A DNA stretch of 64,000 bases from Chrysaora quinquecirrha (GCA_014526335.1 JACTAT010000337.1:543407-607406), one strand, 5' to 3'; shown: positions 46,039 to 58,368, counted from the stretch's first letter. Notes: generated from the sequence alone by a model not told the origin. Translations and numbers: made by a program.

Positions 46039-46370
46039 ATTTCATTATTAAAATCATGAAAGTCATCGAAATCTATAATAACAGCTACATATAGCTAGAA
46101 TTACCCTACACTAGTAGGACATAGCTATAAGTCTAGATATAGAATGAAACTTATCACCGAAGCTATCACCATAAATTTTTCCGTATATTCTTTCTCTCCA
46201 TTTGCTGCTAGGCAATGATTGATTTGATGGAGGGACAAGTGTCCTTTTATAGGAATTTTTTGCTCAACAAATATCACATTGAAAGAACATACATATTTTG
46301 TTCACATTTGTCAAAAAGTATGTACAACACCAATTCCTGTCGAATTGGTCTGCTTTTTGGACAATTTCAC

Positions 46371-46570
46371 TGCAAATGTGCAAATGTTCTGCATTTGTAC
46401 AAGATTCACTGCACTGTACACATTGCTCTGCAAATGTGCAAATGTTCTGCATTTGTACAAGATTCACTGCACTGTAAACATTGCTCTGCAAATGTGAAAA
46501 TGCTCTGCATTTGTACAAGATTCACTGCACTGTACACATTGCTCTGCAAATGTGCAAATGTTCTGCAAAT
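46371..46570. repeat. 58-bp tandem repeat, about 3.4 copies
   Basis: TGCAAATGTG recurs at 46,371, 46,429, 46,487 and 46,545, giving an exact 58-bp period. Each unit holds CATTTGTACAAGATTCACTG and CACATTGCTCTG, with only one to three differences between units. It sits in the divergent intergenic region upstream of a TATA box. Open frames across it in both directions are a by-product of the repeat. Confidence 0.92.
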
Positions 46571-46628
46571 GTTCAGAAAATTGAACAGAAGGTAAATAGA
46601 AAACAGAATGTATTGTCCCCTCGAACAA

Positions 46629-46637
46629 TATAAAAGG
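46629..46637 (+). promoter_or_regulatory. TATA box (TATAAAAGG)
   Basis: A canonical TATAAAAGG lies 112 bp upstream of the ATG at 46,749 and just downstream of the 58-bp tandem repeat. Likely core promoter of the gene at 46,749. Confidence 0.6.
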
Positions 46638-46748
46638 CAGCAGGTGTTTCTTGATTTTCATTCGGCTTTCGGGTTCGCAAAAACAAGGTTTTAGAAAACA
46701 AAAAAATAGAATTAATAGTGTTAAACATAACAATCTTATTGCTATACG

Positions 46749-48278
46749 ATGTCGACTTTACAAGGCAAACAAGCTACTACTGAGGAGGAGGTTATTTTTT
46801 CAGAGGGGAAAATAAGGGTGTCATCGTCGAGACTACGCAACAAGTTCGAAGAGCCTTCTGAATTGAAGGTTCAAGTGCTTTATCGTCCAAAGTACGAAAG
46901 CCTGTCGGAAAAAAAACCGCATCTTCTTAAACTGCGTGCTGCTTACGACTTGGATGGGCAAATCAAGGAAGAGGATGCGCATGCCAGTGTCATTCTTTCT
47001 GCAAAGAAACTGGTAACAGTTTGTCATATCTACGCACAGCTTAAGCACGCAATGGAGAAAAAAAAAAATGCGGCCCCAAAAAAGAAAAACCTGTCTGCAG
47101 ACCAAGCCTTGAAGCTTTATCGCAAGTCGTTGAAAGTGAATTCGCAAGACATGGATGGCAGGTTGGACACACGATACCATGTTGTAAAGAACATTACGCA
47201 AAATTGGCCGAAGAAAGCTTGGCGCCGAGCAAAGACGCAACGCCATCTTCCAAATTCATTGTGAAGCTTTCGCATTTCAAAGGACCAACCCACAACATGG
47301 AATATGACGATGCAGTCTTTTTCATGCTATGCATGGATACAGCTGCTGCCACACCGGTGACAAATGTCAAAGAAGCAGCTGCATGTTTCGGAATATCGAT
47401 GGAACTGACAAGAACTGATTCCACTGGGATGGTTCACGTTAAAAGAGCATCATATGGTCTCAGTTTGAGACCGAAGATCTCATGTCCATGCTGTTTGCAG
47501 ACAGATGTTCTTTTCTTACAGACTTTTGGCCTTACACATTTTGACGGTTTGCAGATAAACTGAAAGATAAAAACCTAAAAATCGATGCTGATAAAAAGAA
47601 CGCTGCAAACGTGGAAGGCTTGGATTCCTTCATGCAGCTGGCAAAGAAAGAAGCAGTAGCACCAGCTACTTTCCGGGGATTACCACCAAGCGCCTGCCAG
47701 CCATCTGCAACTCTGCCGGGGTCGTCGTTTCTCTGGATGATGAAGATCGTGATGATGATGATGATAATGATGATGATGATTATGATGATGAGGGGGAAGA
47801 AATTTCTTGGATTCATAACAACTACAACGATGATTATGGTGATGATGATGATTATGATGAAGGAGGACAGAGCTGGGGCAGCTGTCACACTGTGATACTC
47901 TCATTGTCACCGCCACCGTCACTTGAGGTAGATGATTGCAACAGTCAAATGCCACCTATTGCTCGCAAGGAAATGTCTGATGAGTTTTTCATGAAGCCTT
48001 TAAAGGCACTCAAGACCAGCGCAGCTAAAGCAAGTGCACAGGTAGAACGCAAAAGGAAGCAAAAAGAAGAAAATGCTGCAAAGTTGGAACAAGACGCAGT
48101 GGTAAAGTATCATCAATACCTTCAACCCCGAAAAAAGCCGCATTGCGACGTCCTTAAGAGACAGGGGAAATCAATGAAGACTAGATCAAAAAAAGACTAC
48201 CTTGAACATTGGTTTCTTTTCGTTGCTGTTTTAATCGAGAACACTTTAATTTACAAACACTATAGTTTCTGCTGCTGA
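46749..48278 (+). CDS. Unrecognised gene with acidic Asp-rich tract and basic C-terminus (frame-broken)
   Basis: ATG 46,749 begins MSTLQGKQATTEEEVIFSEG. The first frame (to 47,264) is Lys-rich and contains LKVQVLYRPKYESLSEKKPH. Coding continues through a second frame (47,204-47,563; FIVKLSHFKGPTHNMEYDDA, with a CPCC cysteine pair) and a third. In 47,720-47,870 the GAT repeats encode an Asp-rich tract in one frame (SLDDEDRDDDDDNDDDDDYD); the Met/Ile-rich alternative frame is a by-product. A basic, coiled-coil-like end follows (SAQVERKRKQKEENAAKLEQ). The whole could be a single ~480-residue nuclear-type protein interrupted by two or three single-base shifts or short introns. I recognise no family. 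Context (TATA box, low-complexity neighbours) links it with the genes to its right. Confidence 0.5.
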
Positions 48279-48772
48279 ACTTTCATATAGCTATTAAACA
48301 GAATCATCAAAGTATTCATATATTAAAACGTTCGTCATATACATTGCATATATAAAATATATAGATATATAGTTAATCAAATATAATCTTCAATCAAGTT
48401 TTTTACAGACATGAGAATTGTATATTATTTATTTATAAAATAGATCAGTTGATAAAAAAATTGGTTCATACATGTTGATTGTCTTTCATGCCTGAGCTAC
48501 TTTTTTTTAACATCGCATTTCTCGCCTTCCTCGGGACACATTTTTTCCGTGTTTTTCAAGCATAAGAGGAAGTTTAGATAATTTTTGCCTCTCTTGCTGA
48601 CAGTAGAAATCATATAAGCGTTCATTAAAGAAGGGTTATAATCTTGTGTGTACGAAGAGTGCCAATAAAGAAACCACATTCGCTCATTCTGCATTCCGAG
48701 CAGGTAAGACTATTACAATAAGTGATGCTTTTAGCTTAATTGATAAGTGTGTCGTTGTTTTTGTCACTGCCT
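48279..48772. other. Intergenic, no gene seen
   Basis: AT-rich, between the convergent genes at 46.7-48.3 kb and 48.8-49.9 kb. Probably shared 3' flank. Confidence 0.45.
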
Positions 48773-49539
48773 TCATAGGGAGTCAAAAAACGTGTTAAAA
48801 AAGTTGAAGTTTACACAATGCATTGAAAAGCGTGATTTAAAAAAATAGAAGTAAACTTTTTCAGATAGGGAGTTAAACCTGCCATACGTGAGGCATAATA
48901 AGGATATTCTGACAAGTCGATAATGCTCACCAAACACAACGAAAATAATCTTGCAAAGGAATAGTGGACGAAAAGAACTCTCAGTTTTAAGAAGAAAGAT
49001 TAAAGGATTGAAGGAAATCTTGTTTTGAGTTTCGGTGATGCTGTTGTGATGGTTAGAAATGGCATCTATTAAAGTCTCATGGTTGTAAATCTTATTTAAG
49101 ACTTTTGTTCCTCTGCATAGAAGACACTCGTCAGGTTTCCTTCTTGCTACATAGCAAAATGGTTGCATCATATATTTCTCACCACAAATTTTGCACGTCA
49201 GAAACAAGTGTGTTTCCCAAATCATTGTGGTTAATTTTGTGATCTTTTGAAAATCACTGCTTATGCAATTGTTAATCAGAGGTATTTTTTGCAAAATCAT
49301 AATTAAGAGAAGAGTGAAAAAGCTTGGATTTATTGGGAGGTCTGTTTTGGGAGCGATAACAACAATTTTCTCAGCTGATATCGACGACAAGTCAGCTGCA
49401 TTTGTCGTCGTCGTCATCGTGGATAAGCTGCTGCTTGTGTTCTTTGTTGATGCTGCTGCAGCCAATTCAGCAGGAGTAGCGGGCGCAAACGGTTTTTCGA
49501 TGTTTTCTGGATCAACAATATTTTCATTGGTAGTTTCAA

Positions 49540-49587
<48 letters not shown>

Positions 49588-49907
49588 CGGTAGTGGTAGT
49601 GGCAGCAGCAGTAGGAAAACCCATCAAGTCAGACAAAAGATATTCATATTCGTCTGATAAAATAAAATTTTGTACTTCTTTCACCACGTCCAAAAACTCA
49701 TCAAAGTCGTTAGCTGCTGCTGCTGCTGCTCGAGATGTTTGAGAATGTTCATATTGTGGCATTTCAGCAGTAGCAGCAACAGTTGCATCTGTTTGTGGTG
49801 TGATCAGCGACAACTGAATCTGTGGCATCTCGCTTGTTTCAAATGTTGCCAGCAGACTAAGGTTTTTTGCCTTTTTCAATCGGCGTTGCTCTTTCTTATG
49901 TTTTTCC
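48773..49907 (-). CDS. Unrecognised protein with poly-Thr tract and four-cysteine finger (partial)
   Basis: An open frame of about 378 residues reading leftwards. It is preceded by a splice-acceptor-like TTTTTCTGTTGCAG ending at 49,908, and no ATG opens the frame, so a 5' exon is expected to the right. Order: a basic start (EKHKKEQRRLKKAKN), a Gln/Ala/acidic part with FDEFLDVVKEVQNFILSDEY, a Thr homopolymer encoded by (ACT)n at about 49,540-49,585, an Ala/Ser/Thr-rich stretch, then CKICGEKYMMQPFC with CLLCRGTKVLNK (four Cys in two CxxC pairs, about 49,105-49,195), and a hydrophobic end. Composition suggests a regulatory nuclear protein; no family recognised. The last ~80 residues may be read-through of non-coding sequence. 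Confidence 0.5.
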
Positions 49908-50798
49908 CTGCAACAGAAAAATTATTTAATTTTATCTAACTGATATTGCATGATTGCAAGCTTTGTTTAAAAGCATTTATCAAGAAATGTCTATGTCTTG
50001 CTCATAGACACACAACTCTCACTATGCAAACGCTCACAGTAAAAAAAAATGAAATGAGGGGTGACATTTCTTCACAAAGTGGGCGGTGTCCGCACAATAT
50101 TTTCCTTACAAAGTGTTTACTGTATACTGAACCTTTATTTCTGACTGGCCTGGCGGCGTTTATGCAAGCAACATCTAGGTTGTGATTGGGAAAATAACGC
50201 GTCCGGCGTCCGTATAGTTTTCGATGTGGTCGTCCCAATTAATCACGTGATTCCGGGTCTCAGCCACGTGATTCAAGATTTGACTTTAACGAAGCCCAAC
50301 CCTAAAAAAATACTCTAACATTTCTGAAAGCCTACACTCCATGCAGTAAAGCCTCGGACTATGACTTAAATCGCATCTCTTTCCAATCACAAATTTGGTC
50401 TTACAATACATATGTATAAACAGGCTATTTGTTTGATTTTAAACAGCGAATTCTAAAAGGTGGGACGATACGCTACGCATGCGCGAAACTGAAGTTCCAC
50501 AAATGACACTATATCTGTATGAGATCTGTATAGCATAATATCTTATGAAAAATTGAGTGTACCATACCAAAATATTTCGTTCCAGGAATCCAGGCACAAA
50601 GCCAAGGGGCGAAGCCCCAAAAATCCTGAAATTCTATTGTTCTATTGTAAAACACCTGCTGTTTCTATTATTCTTAACAATGGTTGCCCCCAAAATATTT
50701 ATCCTGGGCAAGTGACTGCACAAATCTGCCTGTAATGCATTGTGCTGACAAGTTACAATACTTTCACTGTATATTTGATTTCAGACAAAATTCCAGCC
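49908..50798. other. Intergenic; possible 5' exon and left flank of Academ-like element
   Basis: No gene recognised. 50,200-50,290 contains two CACGTGATT words (GTCCCAATTAATCACGTGAT, CAGCCACGTGATTCAAG). The left terminus of the Academ-like element should lie here, but I find no inverted partner to the right of 55.6 kb. Confidence 0.35.
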
Positions 50799-53700
50799 AT
50801 GGACGAAACAACGTGCCTTATTTGTAATGAAACACTTAATGGTGAGGCTGACATAGTAATTTTAAGAGAAAAGGGAAGCGAAGGAATCAATAGAGCAAGT
50901 GCAGAGAGGAGGATAACATAACTGCAGTCCCTGGGAAAAAGGTGCATAAGAATTGCCGGAGGAGTACTGCCTTCCCAGCAATATCAAGCGAGCTAAAAAT
51001 GCCAGTTCGTCTGCAACAACAAATACTCGTCGATCATCTATATCTCGAAAGGCAGAACAAAATTTCTCATTTAAGACCGATTGTTTCTTTTGTGGGTCCA
51101 CAGCAGAAACTGAGGAACAAAATAAAAGAGTGGGGGAAGTATTTAGAGTTACTACGGTAGAAACGAAAGACACACTTTTGAAACTTTGTTCAGAAAGAGC
51201 GGATGGCTGGTCTGAAATAGTAAGAGCTAGACTTCTTAATGTGCATGATTTGCCAGCAGCCGACGCAATCTACCACCAGGTCTGCAATGTCAATTTCCGT
51301 ACAAAGAGGCAAATACCTAAAGTGTTTGAATATGCTTTTCCAAGTGCTGTCAAAAAGAGGAGAGTTGGTCGTCCTCAGGATGAACAGAAGCATCAAGCAT
51401 TTGTTAAAGTTGCAAAGTTTCTTGAGGAGAATGACGATGAACAGATCACTGTGAATGATCTGGTGAGCAAAATGGCGGAATATCTCGGTGGTACAGAAAC
51501 CGAGGCGTACGGAAGGCATCACATGAAAGCAAAGCTGCTCGAGTATTTTGGTGATGATATTGTTGTAACGGATGTTAATGGCAAACCAAATGTTGTTACA
51601 TTTAGAAGTACTGCTGCTGCAATCTTGCAACAGTTCCATGCCCAGAAGAACTTAGATATGGAGGAGCAAAAAATGAATATTATCAACACTGCAGCTAAGC
51701 TTATTAAAGCCGAGCTTAAGTCAATGGCAACATCCAACGAAAGCTACCCTACAATAGATATTGATGCAGAGACACATGTGCGCTTTTTGCCCGCCGCACT
51801 TTCAGCCTTTCTTGAGGTTCTCGTGGCAGAGAAGAAAACACATTAAAAGTAGCATCAATCGGACAGGCTATTGCTCAAGCTTCAGGGGCCACGAGTTGTC
51901 ATCGCACCTCTACAGATAGGGCTTGCAGTACAGTTACACCACAAGTTCGCCTCACGGTTCCTTATCGACACTTTGCATCATCATGGATTCTGTTCATCAT
52001 ACCAAGAAGTTCAAATGTTCAACCAAAATGCTGCCCTTAGTTACGGAACTGACATACCGTCTTTTAGTGGTGAGTTTATACAGTATGCAGCCGACAATGT
52101 CGACCACAACTTAAGAACACTAGACGGACATAACACTTTCCATGGTATGGGAATGATTGCAGTAGTGACGCCTGGTACCAAACACACTCGGAATATCGCA
52201 CGACGCAAAGTTTCTGCAGAGGAAATCTCATCCGTTGGAAGGGTGGAGATACGTCCATGTGGACCCAGACAGATGAATATAGAAATTAAATACAAAGACA
52301 TAGTTCCTGTACGAGCTGATGACCCCACTGCGAATCTCGATGTCCTCTGGAAGACGTCTTTATTGTTTGGCATACCACGCCCATCTTGGAATGGCATGAT
52401 GCAGTCAATTCATCAAGGAAATACCCACGGGAAGTCTTCTGTTGCGTTCCTTCCCATGATTGACATGACTCCAACTGATGTTACATGCGTCTCTTCCACC
52501 CTGAATTATGTAGTGAAGCATGCTGCACAACACGGGATCGAACGACCCATCATCACATTTGATCAACCTCTGTGGTTAAAGGCCTACGAAATAATACAGA
52601 CAGAACCAGCCAACAGTGAGCTGCGCAGAGTCATTGTGCGTCTTGGTGCCTTTCACACACAGATGAGCTTCCTCGGAAGCATTGGTCATTTAATGGCCGG
52701 GTCTGGATTGAGAGAACTGATGGAACTAATTTATGCATCTAATGCTGTAGATCACATCATGACAGGGAAAGCTGTTTCTCGTGCTGTGCGTGCACATCTC
52801 ATTGTTGAAGCAGCATTGAGTGCAATGCTGTATTCGAATGCCCTGGATGTTCCAGTTCCCTATCTTAAACAACCAGGTAAGTGAAACAATGTTCTCAGAA
52901 CAACGCAAACTATGTAATACAATATAAGCATTTCTTTGACAAGATGATGTGGAAAATGAATATCATTTTTTACATTTGTTTCTCATAGAACAACGCAAAC
53001 TATGTAATACAATATAAGCATTTCTTTGACAAGATGATGTGGAAAATTATATAAAAACGTAATATCATTTTTTACATTTTAGTTTCTGATGATACAGAAA
53101 ACGCTGAAAATGTTGCGAACATAGACAACGAGGAAGAACAGAGAGGTATTTGTCGATTATATTTTGGTTCAATTATCCTCGTTTCTTGCGTAAACAATCT
53201 AACCAGACACAGTTGCATAACCATGTCTTGTCGTTTTAGGAGATACGCAGTCTTCTACATCTGGACAAAGTGATGAAAATTCCGAGTCAAGTACTATCCC
53301 CTCTCAGCGAGAATCTGATGGTAAAACAGATGGAATGAAGAAACTCGAGGAAGCACGTTCATTGTTTGAAAAATTGACCGAAAAGAATGTATCAGCAGAA
53401 GAAGCTAATGAAGCAGAGGTTCTTGATAGCATAAAAGCATATGTTACCAGAAAGCAAAGCCTCCTCGCGGACAGAAGTCGCACGGCAGCGCTTTGGATAC
53501 AGTACATAGAAATGGTGGACATTCTGCGCACTTTTATTAGAGCAGAACGTACAGCAAACTGGGATCTCCATCTTCAAACACTGACAAGAATGCTCCCATA
53601 CCTAGCTGCATCCGGTCACAATTTCTATGTTAAGTGCGCTCGCGTATATCTGCAGTCAATGGCAGACCTTCGTATCGACAACCTGGATGTCTACCAAGAC

Positions 53701-55615
53701 TTGGCATCAGGTCTTCATGTCGCTAGAAGAAGTGATCGGTTTTGGGCTGGCTTATCAATAGACCTTGTCATTGAACAGGTTCTGATGAGAAGCATGAAGA
53801 CCAGTGGAGGTTTGACAAGAGGAGGGCCTTACAGAGAAGCAAAGGCTCATATGGCTATTATCCATGCCCGCCTGTGCGAAACAAACAGCACAATGCAAGA
53901 GCTAACAAAAGTGCAGTTTAATTCCGGCGAACAGAACAAGGATGTGTCAAATGCAAGGCAAGCAAGAGATATGAAAGACACATTGACCATCCTTGATGCT
54001 GTAGCTGCTCATGATCCTTTCTCTCAAGATGTCGATAAAAACCTGAAGAATGTGATGAACGGTGTAAATGCAAATAGCAATGTTAATGTTGACAAAGCCA
54101 AAAGCGTCGGAGAGAAGATATTGTCGTCCATGCATATGAAGCTCACCACACAGTATACATTCAAGCGAAATGCCCAGGCAGTTACTATGGCATCAAAGTC
54201 TTCTATAAAGATCGGCAACGAGCACGTTCAAGTTGACCCTCAACTTTTATTTCAGCGGCTAATCATCGCATGTGATGACACTCAGCTTGAAGAATTATTT
54301 CAATATGAACTGTGTGTTTACCCAACCGCTCTATTCGATTCACCATTCACGTTAAGGCAACCCCAAAAGCCAGCTCTAGCTGATGCCATTTGGTCAAGAC
54401 TTTCACTTGAGGCCAAGACACAGCTTCAAGAAGAGGTACGGTATGTGTTGGATGGAGGTGCTCTTCTCCACCGAGTGCCATGGCCAAGAGGTTCCCTTAC
54501 GTACAAAGAGCTTTGCGATTTATACTGCGCATCGTCAGTCGAAAATATGGAACAGCGATTATAGTCTTTGATGGCTATGATGAACTGTCAACGAAAGCAA
54601 TGACGCAACAACGGCGTGCTACTGGTAAGATTGCTGCAACTATCACGTTCACAGAAACCATGCCTGTCACGCAGAAGAAAGATACGTTTCTCTCGAATCC
54701 CAAGAACAAGCAGCGCTTCCTTTGCATGCTGAGCAAGGCTCTACGAAACGCAGGCTGTGTAACGCACCATGCTGATGGCGATGCTGATCTTTTGATCGTT
54801 AAAACTGCTATTGAATCTTGCCAAACTAAACCCACAGTTCTTGTCGGGGACGACACAGACTTACTGGTCCTCTTGTGTTATTATGCTTCTGACGATAGCC
54901 ACGACATCTATTTTCGACCAGAGCCAAAAGCAAGCTCAAAAGTACACCGCGTCTGGCATGTGAAAGAGGTAAAACATCAGTTAGGTGACGAAGTTTGTAG
55001 GAATCTCTTATTTCTTCACGCTATAACTGGCTGTGACACCACTTCGCGCCTGTATGGAGTTGGTAAGGCCACCGCCTTGAAGAAGTTGGAGAATACACAT
55101 CACCTTATGGAGCAGGCTAAAGTTTTGGCTGTCACTCCACCGTATCTGACATTGTCACTGCAGGTGAAAAGGCACTTGTCATTCTCTTTGGTGGTAAGCC
55201 AGGCATCAGTCTTAACAAGCTGAGATATCAACGATACTACGAAAAGCTTGCAACGAAAACCTCATATGTCCAGCCACAGAATCTACCGCCAACTGCTGCA
55301 GCAGCACGATTCCACAGCCTTCGAGTATATCTTCAAGTAAAGCAGTGGCAAGGAGAAGGTTCATCGCTGAGGATAGAGGATTGGGGATGGAAATTCGATG
55401 ATGCCCAAATTATTCCAGTTACGAGTGACTTGCCGCCTGCCCCACAATCTCTGCTGCAGCTGATCCGTTGTAACTGTTCATCCGATTGCAATACTAAGAG
55501 GTGCACCTGCAGAAAGAATGGAATGCAGTGTTCTCCAGCCTGCGGCCAATGCAAAGGCTCAGCCTGCACAAATTCCACTCTAGACTATGACTCTGATGAC
55601 GCCGAAAATAACTGA
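50799..55615 (+). pseudogene. Academ-like (XPG-nuclease type) transposase gene
   Basis: ATG 50,799 starts with a CxxC (CLIC) and, after breaks, VHKNCRR: an N-terminal zinc finger. A second follows (CFFCG at 51,085; YHQVCN), then VTDVNGKPNVVTFRSTAAAI. The presumed DDE core lies at 51,871-52,876, with ADNVDHNLRTLDG, TFHGMGM, FLPMIDM, IITFDQPLW and LGAFHTQMSFLGSIG. Two clean GT-AG introns (52,877-53,082; 53,146-53,239) in an acidic linker join in phase to 53,240-54,540. A FEN/XPG-like nuclease follows (GDADLLIVKTAIE, VGDDTDLLVLLCYY, GCDTTSRLYGVGKATALKK; about 54,770-55,095). A CXC-type tail (CNCSSDCNTKRCTC, further Cys) ends at 55,615. Frame changes near 50,920, 50,965, 51,845, 51,890, 54,535 and 55,150 break it. 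The domain set matches what I know of Academ elements with XPG nuclease. No TIRs identified. Confidence 0.8.
52897..53075. repeat. 90-bp tandem duplication inside an intron
   Basis: AGAACAACGCAAACTATGTA recurs at 52,897 and 52,987 (period 90), followed in both by ATACAATATAAGCATTTC and ACAAGATGATGTGGAAAAT, almost identical. It lies in intron 1 of the Academ-like gene and leaves the splice sites intact. Confidence 0.92.
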
Positions 55616-55963
55616 CTGATACAACATTTGCATAACTTATGTAGGGTACTGGATTAGCAATAATTGCTCTATTTTATGTTTTGTTTAGTTAAAAACCATG
55701 TGCAAATGCATTGCGTTCATTTTATTAAAATTTACTCTGAAGCTTCAAGTCAATTTCGAGTTTTTTTGCGAATTAAATCATGCAAAACCAACATTTCTGG
55801 TTCTTAGCCTCGTTTCCATGCGGTATGAAATCGTGTACCTATTTCAAAGGTGTTCCCGTGCTTTGATCTTTGGAGACTTTTAGTATGTTTTTGTGTAAGT
55901 TACATTTAGCCAGTTTTTAATGAAAAAGCTTCTTTTGCAATAATTCTCAGGGGTAATTTTAAG
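55616..55963. other. Intergenic, 3' flank of Academ-like gene
   Basis: No gene. The right terminus of the Academ-like element should lie within this stretch or just beyond. Confidence 0.4.
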
Positions 55964-56739
55964 ATGACTGGACTAACAGAAGAGGACACAAGGAAGCAGC
56001 AAAAAGAAAGAAACAGCGCCGATAGAGCCACCAGTGAAAAAGTCAAATTTGAAAGGAGCAGCAACAAACAGCAACGAGAGCAACAAGAGAAAAACAGAGA
56101 AAAAAGTGAAAATATCAGACGACGTAAAAATTAAAACTATTCCGCCTCGTCAAAATAATAGTTCTCCACTACTGATGAAATCTGCTGGTCTGTTCGACAA
56201 ACTAGAACCAACAACATTCAGTGTCAAAAACGACGAAAAAGAAGCAGAAGCAGCTGAACAAGACAAAAACGATTCCAAAAGAAGGACAACTTACAACAAC
56301 AGTATTGGGATGAAAAAGCCTCGGCGAACTCAACGGTCAATAACTACCTCTGCTGCTGCTACTACTACTACTACGAACAACAATGATGATGATCCTGCTG
56401 TCGTGACTACGATAGACATTTCAGACATTTCTTCAGACTCCGATTCATGTGATTCCGACTCTTAATCAAGTAGTAGTAGTAGTAGCAGTAGCTCTGATGA
56501 CAACGACGATCACGACAAAAACCCGATTCGTTTAATAAAAAAAGGACAGTCGTAGTACTCGTACAGCAGCTGCGTCATTTCAAATAATCTCCTCAGAAAC
56601 AACAGCTCATTCGAGTAAGAAATCATCACGTAGCCACGAGCAGCAGCAGCAGATACCAAATAAATTAATGCCAATGACTCTATCAGTTAATGATGGCAAT
56701 AGTACCGAAGAAATCAAGCAGCAGCAGAAAAAACGATGA
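55964..56739 (+). CDS. Low-complexity Ser/Thr/Asp-rich basic-acidic protein (frame-broken)
   Basis: ATG 55,964 (MTGLTEEDTRKQQ) follows an AG, with a shift near 55,995 into a frame that stays open to 56,465. That frame is lysine-rich (KRKTEKKVKISDDVKI), with SPLLMKSAGLFDKLEPTTFS, a Thr/Asn tract, and DISDISSDSDSCDSDS ending in a stop. Beyond the stop the composition continues (Ser tract from AGT repeats, DDNDDHDKN, then Gln tracts) to about 56,739, so the stop and one more shift probably interrupt a longer original protein. The SDSD/DIS motif resembles an acidic SUMO-interaction-like patch, but that is only a composition match. No family recognised. Confidence 0.45.
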
Positions 56740-58368
56740 GGTTGAATATTAAACTGACTTTTGACTTTTTATTGCTTATTAGCTTGCTAATTTTTTTAAA
56801 AAAATTGTATCTACTTATAGCTATATTGAATATCTTATAGGAAATGAATAGCTATAGCAAACTTACAGCTTTTTCTTAATTTCTTTCGTGAAAGGAACTT
56901 TTTCAGCTTTGAGTTGCTGCTCTCACCAGGTTTCTCCGCCATTGAATGAAACAAATTCTCAAGGTCGATTGCTTCTTAGGAATTCATTTCGAAAAACAAA
57001 AAAATCAATTCTGCGCGTTTCTTTTGAGCACGGCAAATCTTATACTGGTTGTGGCTTCAAAAGAAATGTTTCTAATATACTCGAATCCGTTTCCCACTTT
57101 TTTTGGCTTGTTTGTTGTTGACGATAGTAAGGGGAGTGACCACTGAGTAGCAGAATGGTAATGAATAATCACCATATATGGTTATGAAACAACGGGATGA
57201 AGAAAAATTAATTAAAACGATCAACATGCACTGAAGAAAAAACACTATATTAAGCTGGGATTTAGGTACATTTGTTCATCGTAAAAAGTATTTGGATTAT
57301 ATACTCTATGCATATTCCTTTGTTCTTAAATCTAAACCCGTACACATTAATTAATTTTTAATTCCCACCTTACAAAAACTGCGCAGCATTGATTGATCTT
57401 ACGCTAAAAAGCTACTATAATCCGCATTGCAAGCTGTGCTATCGACCTCTAAAGTAAAAATCTTACAACCTGCATGTTGCAAATGCACGTTTCTTTCTTT
57501 AAATAGGAAAAAGAGTGTAACTAGTATGCAGTAGCTATAGCTATCTATATTCACTCAAATTATACACCATTATGACCCTGCCCGCAATAGATATGATGCT
57601 TTTCTAGCTATACACGATATGCCTTGGTGGCTGACTACTATAATAACTGATGCACAGCCTTTGCTGTCAAATGAAAAAGCATTGTTGTTCTTGTTGTTGT
57701 TGTTGTTGTTGTTATAAGTATTGTTACTACTGCTCTGACTTTTAGTGGTATATGAAATGCTCTGCCAGGAAACCTCTTTGCAAGGTAAACAGTCATTGTT
57801 TTGTCAATGCCGCATCAACGAGCCGCAAACGAGAGATCATTGATCCTTGATCAATGATTATTAGAAAGGAAGGACTTTTGATTGTGCCCGATTTTTTCTC
57901 TTAAAAGTATACAAGGATTATCCTATTTTGCTTAAGATCAGAATATAATAGCGACGAAAAGTTTTCAAGTCCTGGAGAGTTTTCAGAATCCAAACTTCCC
58001 AATGCTTGTGTAACATTCCCATCACAATAAATAGTAAACAGGGCTGAAAAGAATATTTATGGCCGGTAGATTAATGAACATATAAAAAGTTAGTTATGAT
58101 TAAAGTCTAAAATCAATCTGCCGTCATATGGTTTAAGACTTCTATTTCAAGACCCAAGCATTAAGAAATCAACAAATGCTGCTCAAACCTAAAAATTTTT
58201 GAAGTAAATTCCAGCTTGTAAAACGTTCCAAAGTCAATGTTAGAAAATATCACCCAATCAGGTAACATCTTCAGCTCTCTATTTGCTTTCTGAAAACAGT
58301 GTATAAGTAGGCTAAATGGCTTCAATCTGCTATTCATATTGCAAAGTATAAAGGCAAGAGAAATAAGA
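56740..58368. other. Intergenic with (GTT)n microsatellite
   Basis: AT-rich, no convincing gene. A GTT trinucleotide run lies at about 57,684-57,713. Short open frames at 56,888-57,146 and 58,161-58,385 lack any family resemblance. Confidence 0.45.

Noticed and set aside
46371..46570. CRISPR array
   Set aside because: Units are directly adjacent without unique spacers, in animal DNA.
46264..46733. Cys/His-rich open frames in both directions
   Set aside because: They are produced by the 58-bp tandem repeat; 58 is not a multiple of three, so all three frames carry similar words.
47720..47895. Met/Ile-rich open frame
   Set aside because: GAT repeats read out of frame; the Asp-rich reading joins better to flanking coding sequence.
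49263..49742. Val/Ala-rich plus-strand frame
   Set aside because: Antisense shadow of the poly-Thr protein, created by the GTA repeat.
50200..50290. CACGTGATT words as Academ terminal repeats
   Set aside because: No matching inverted sequence found right of 55.6 kb; they may be E-box-like sites or chance.
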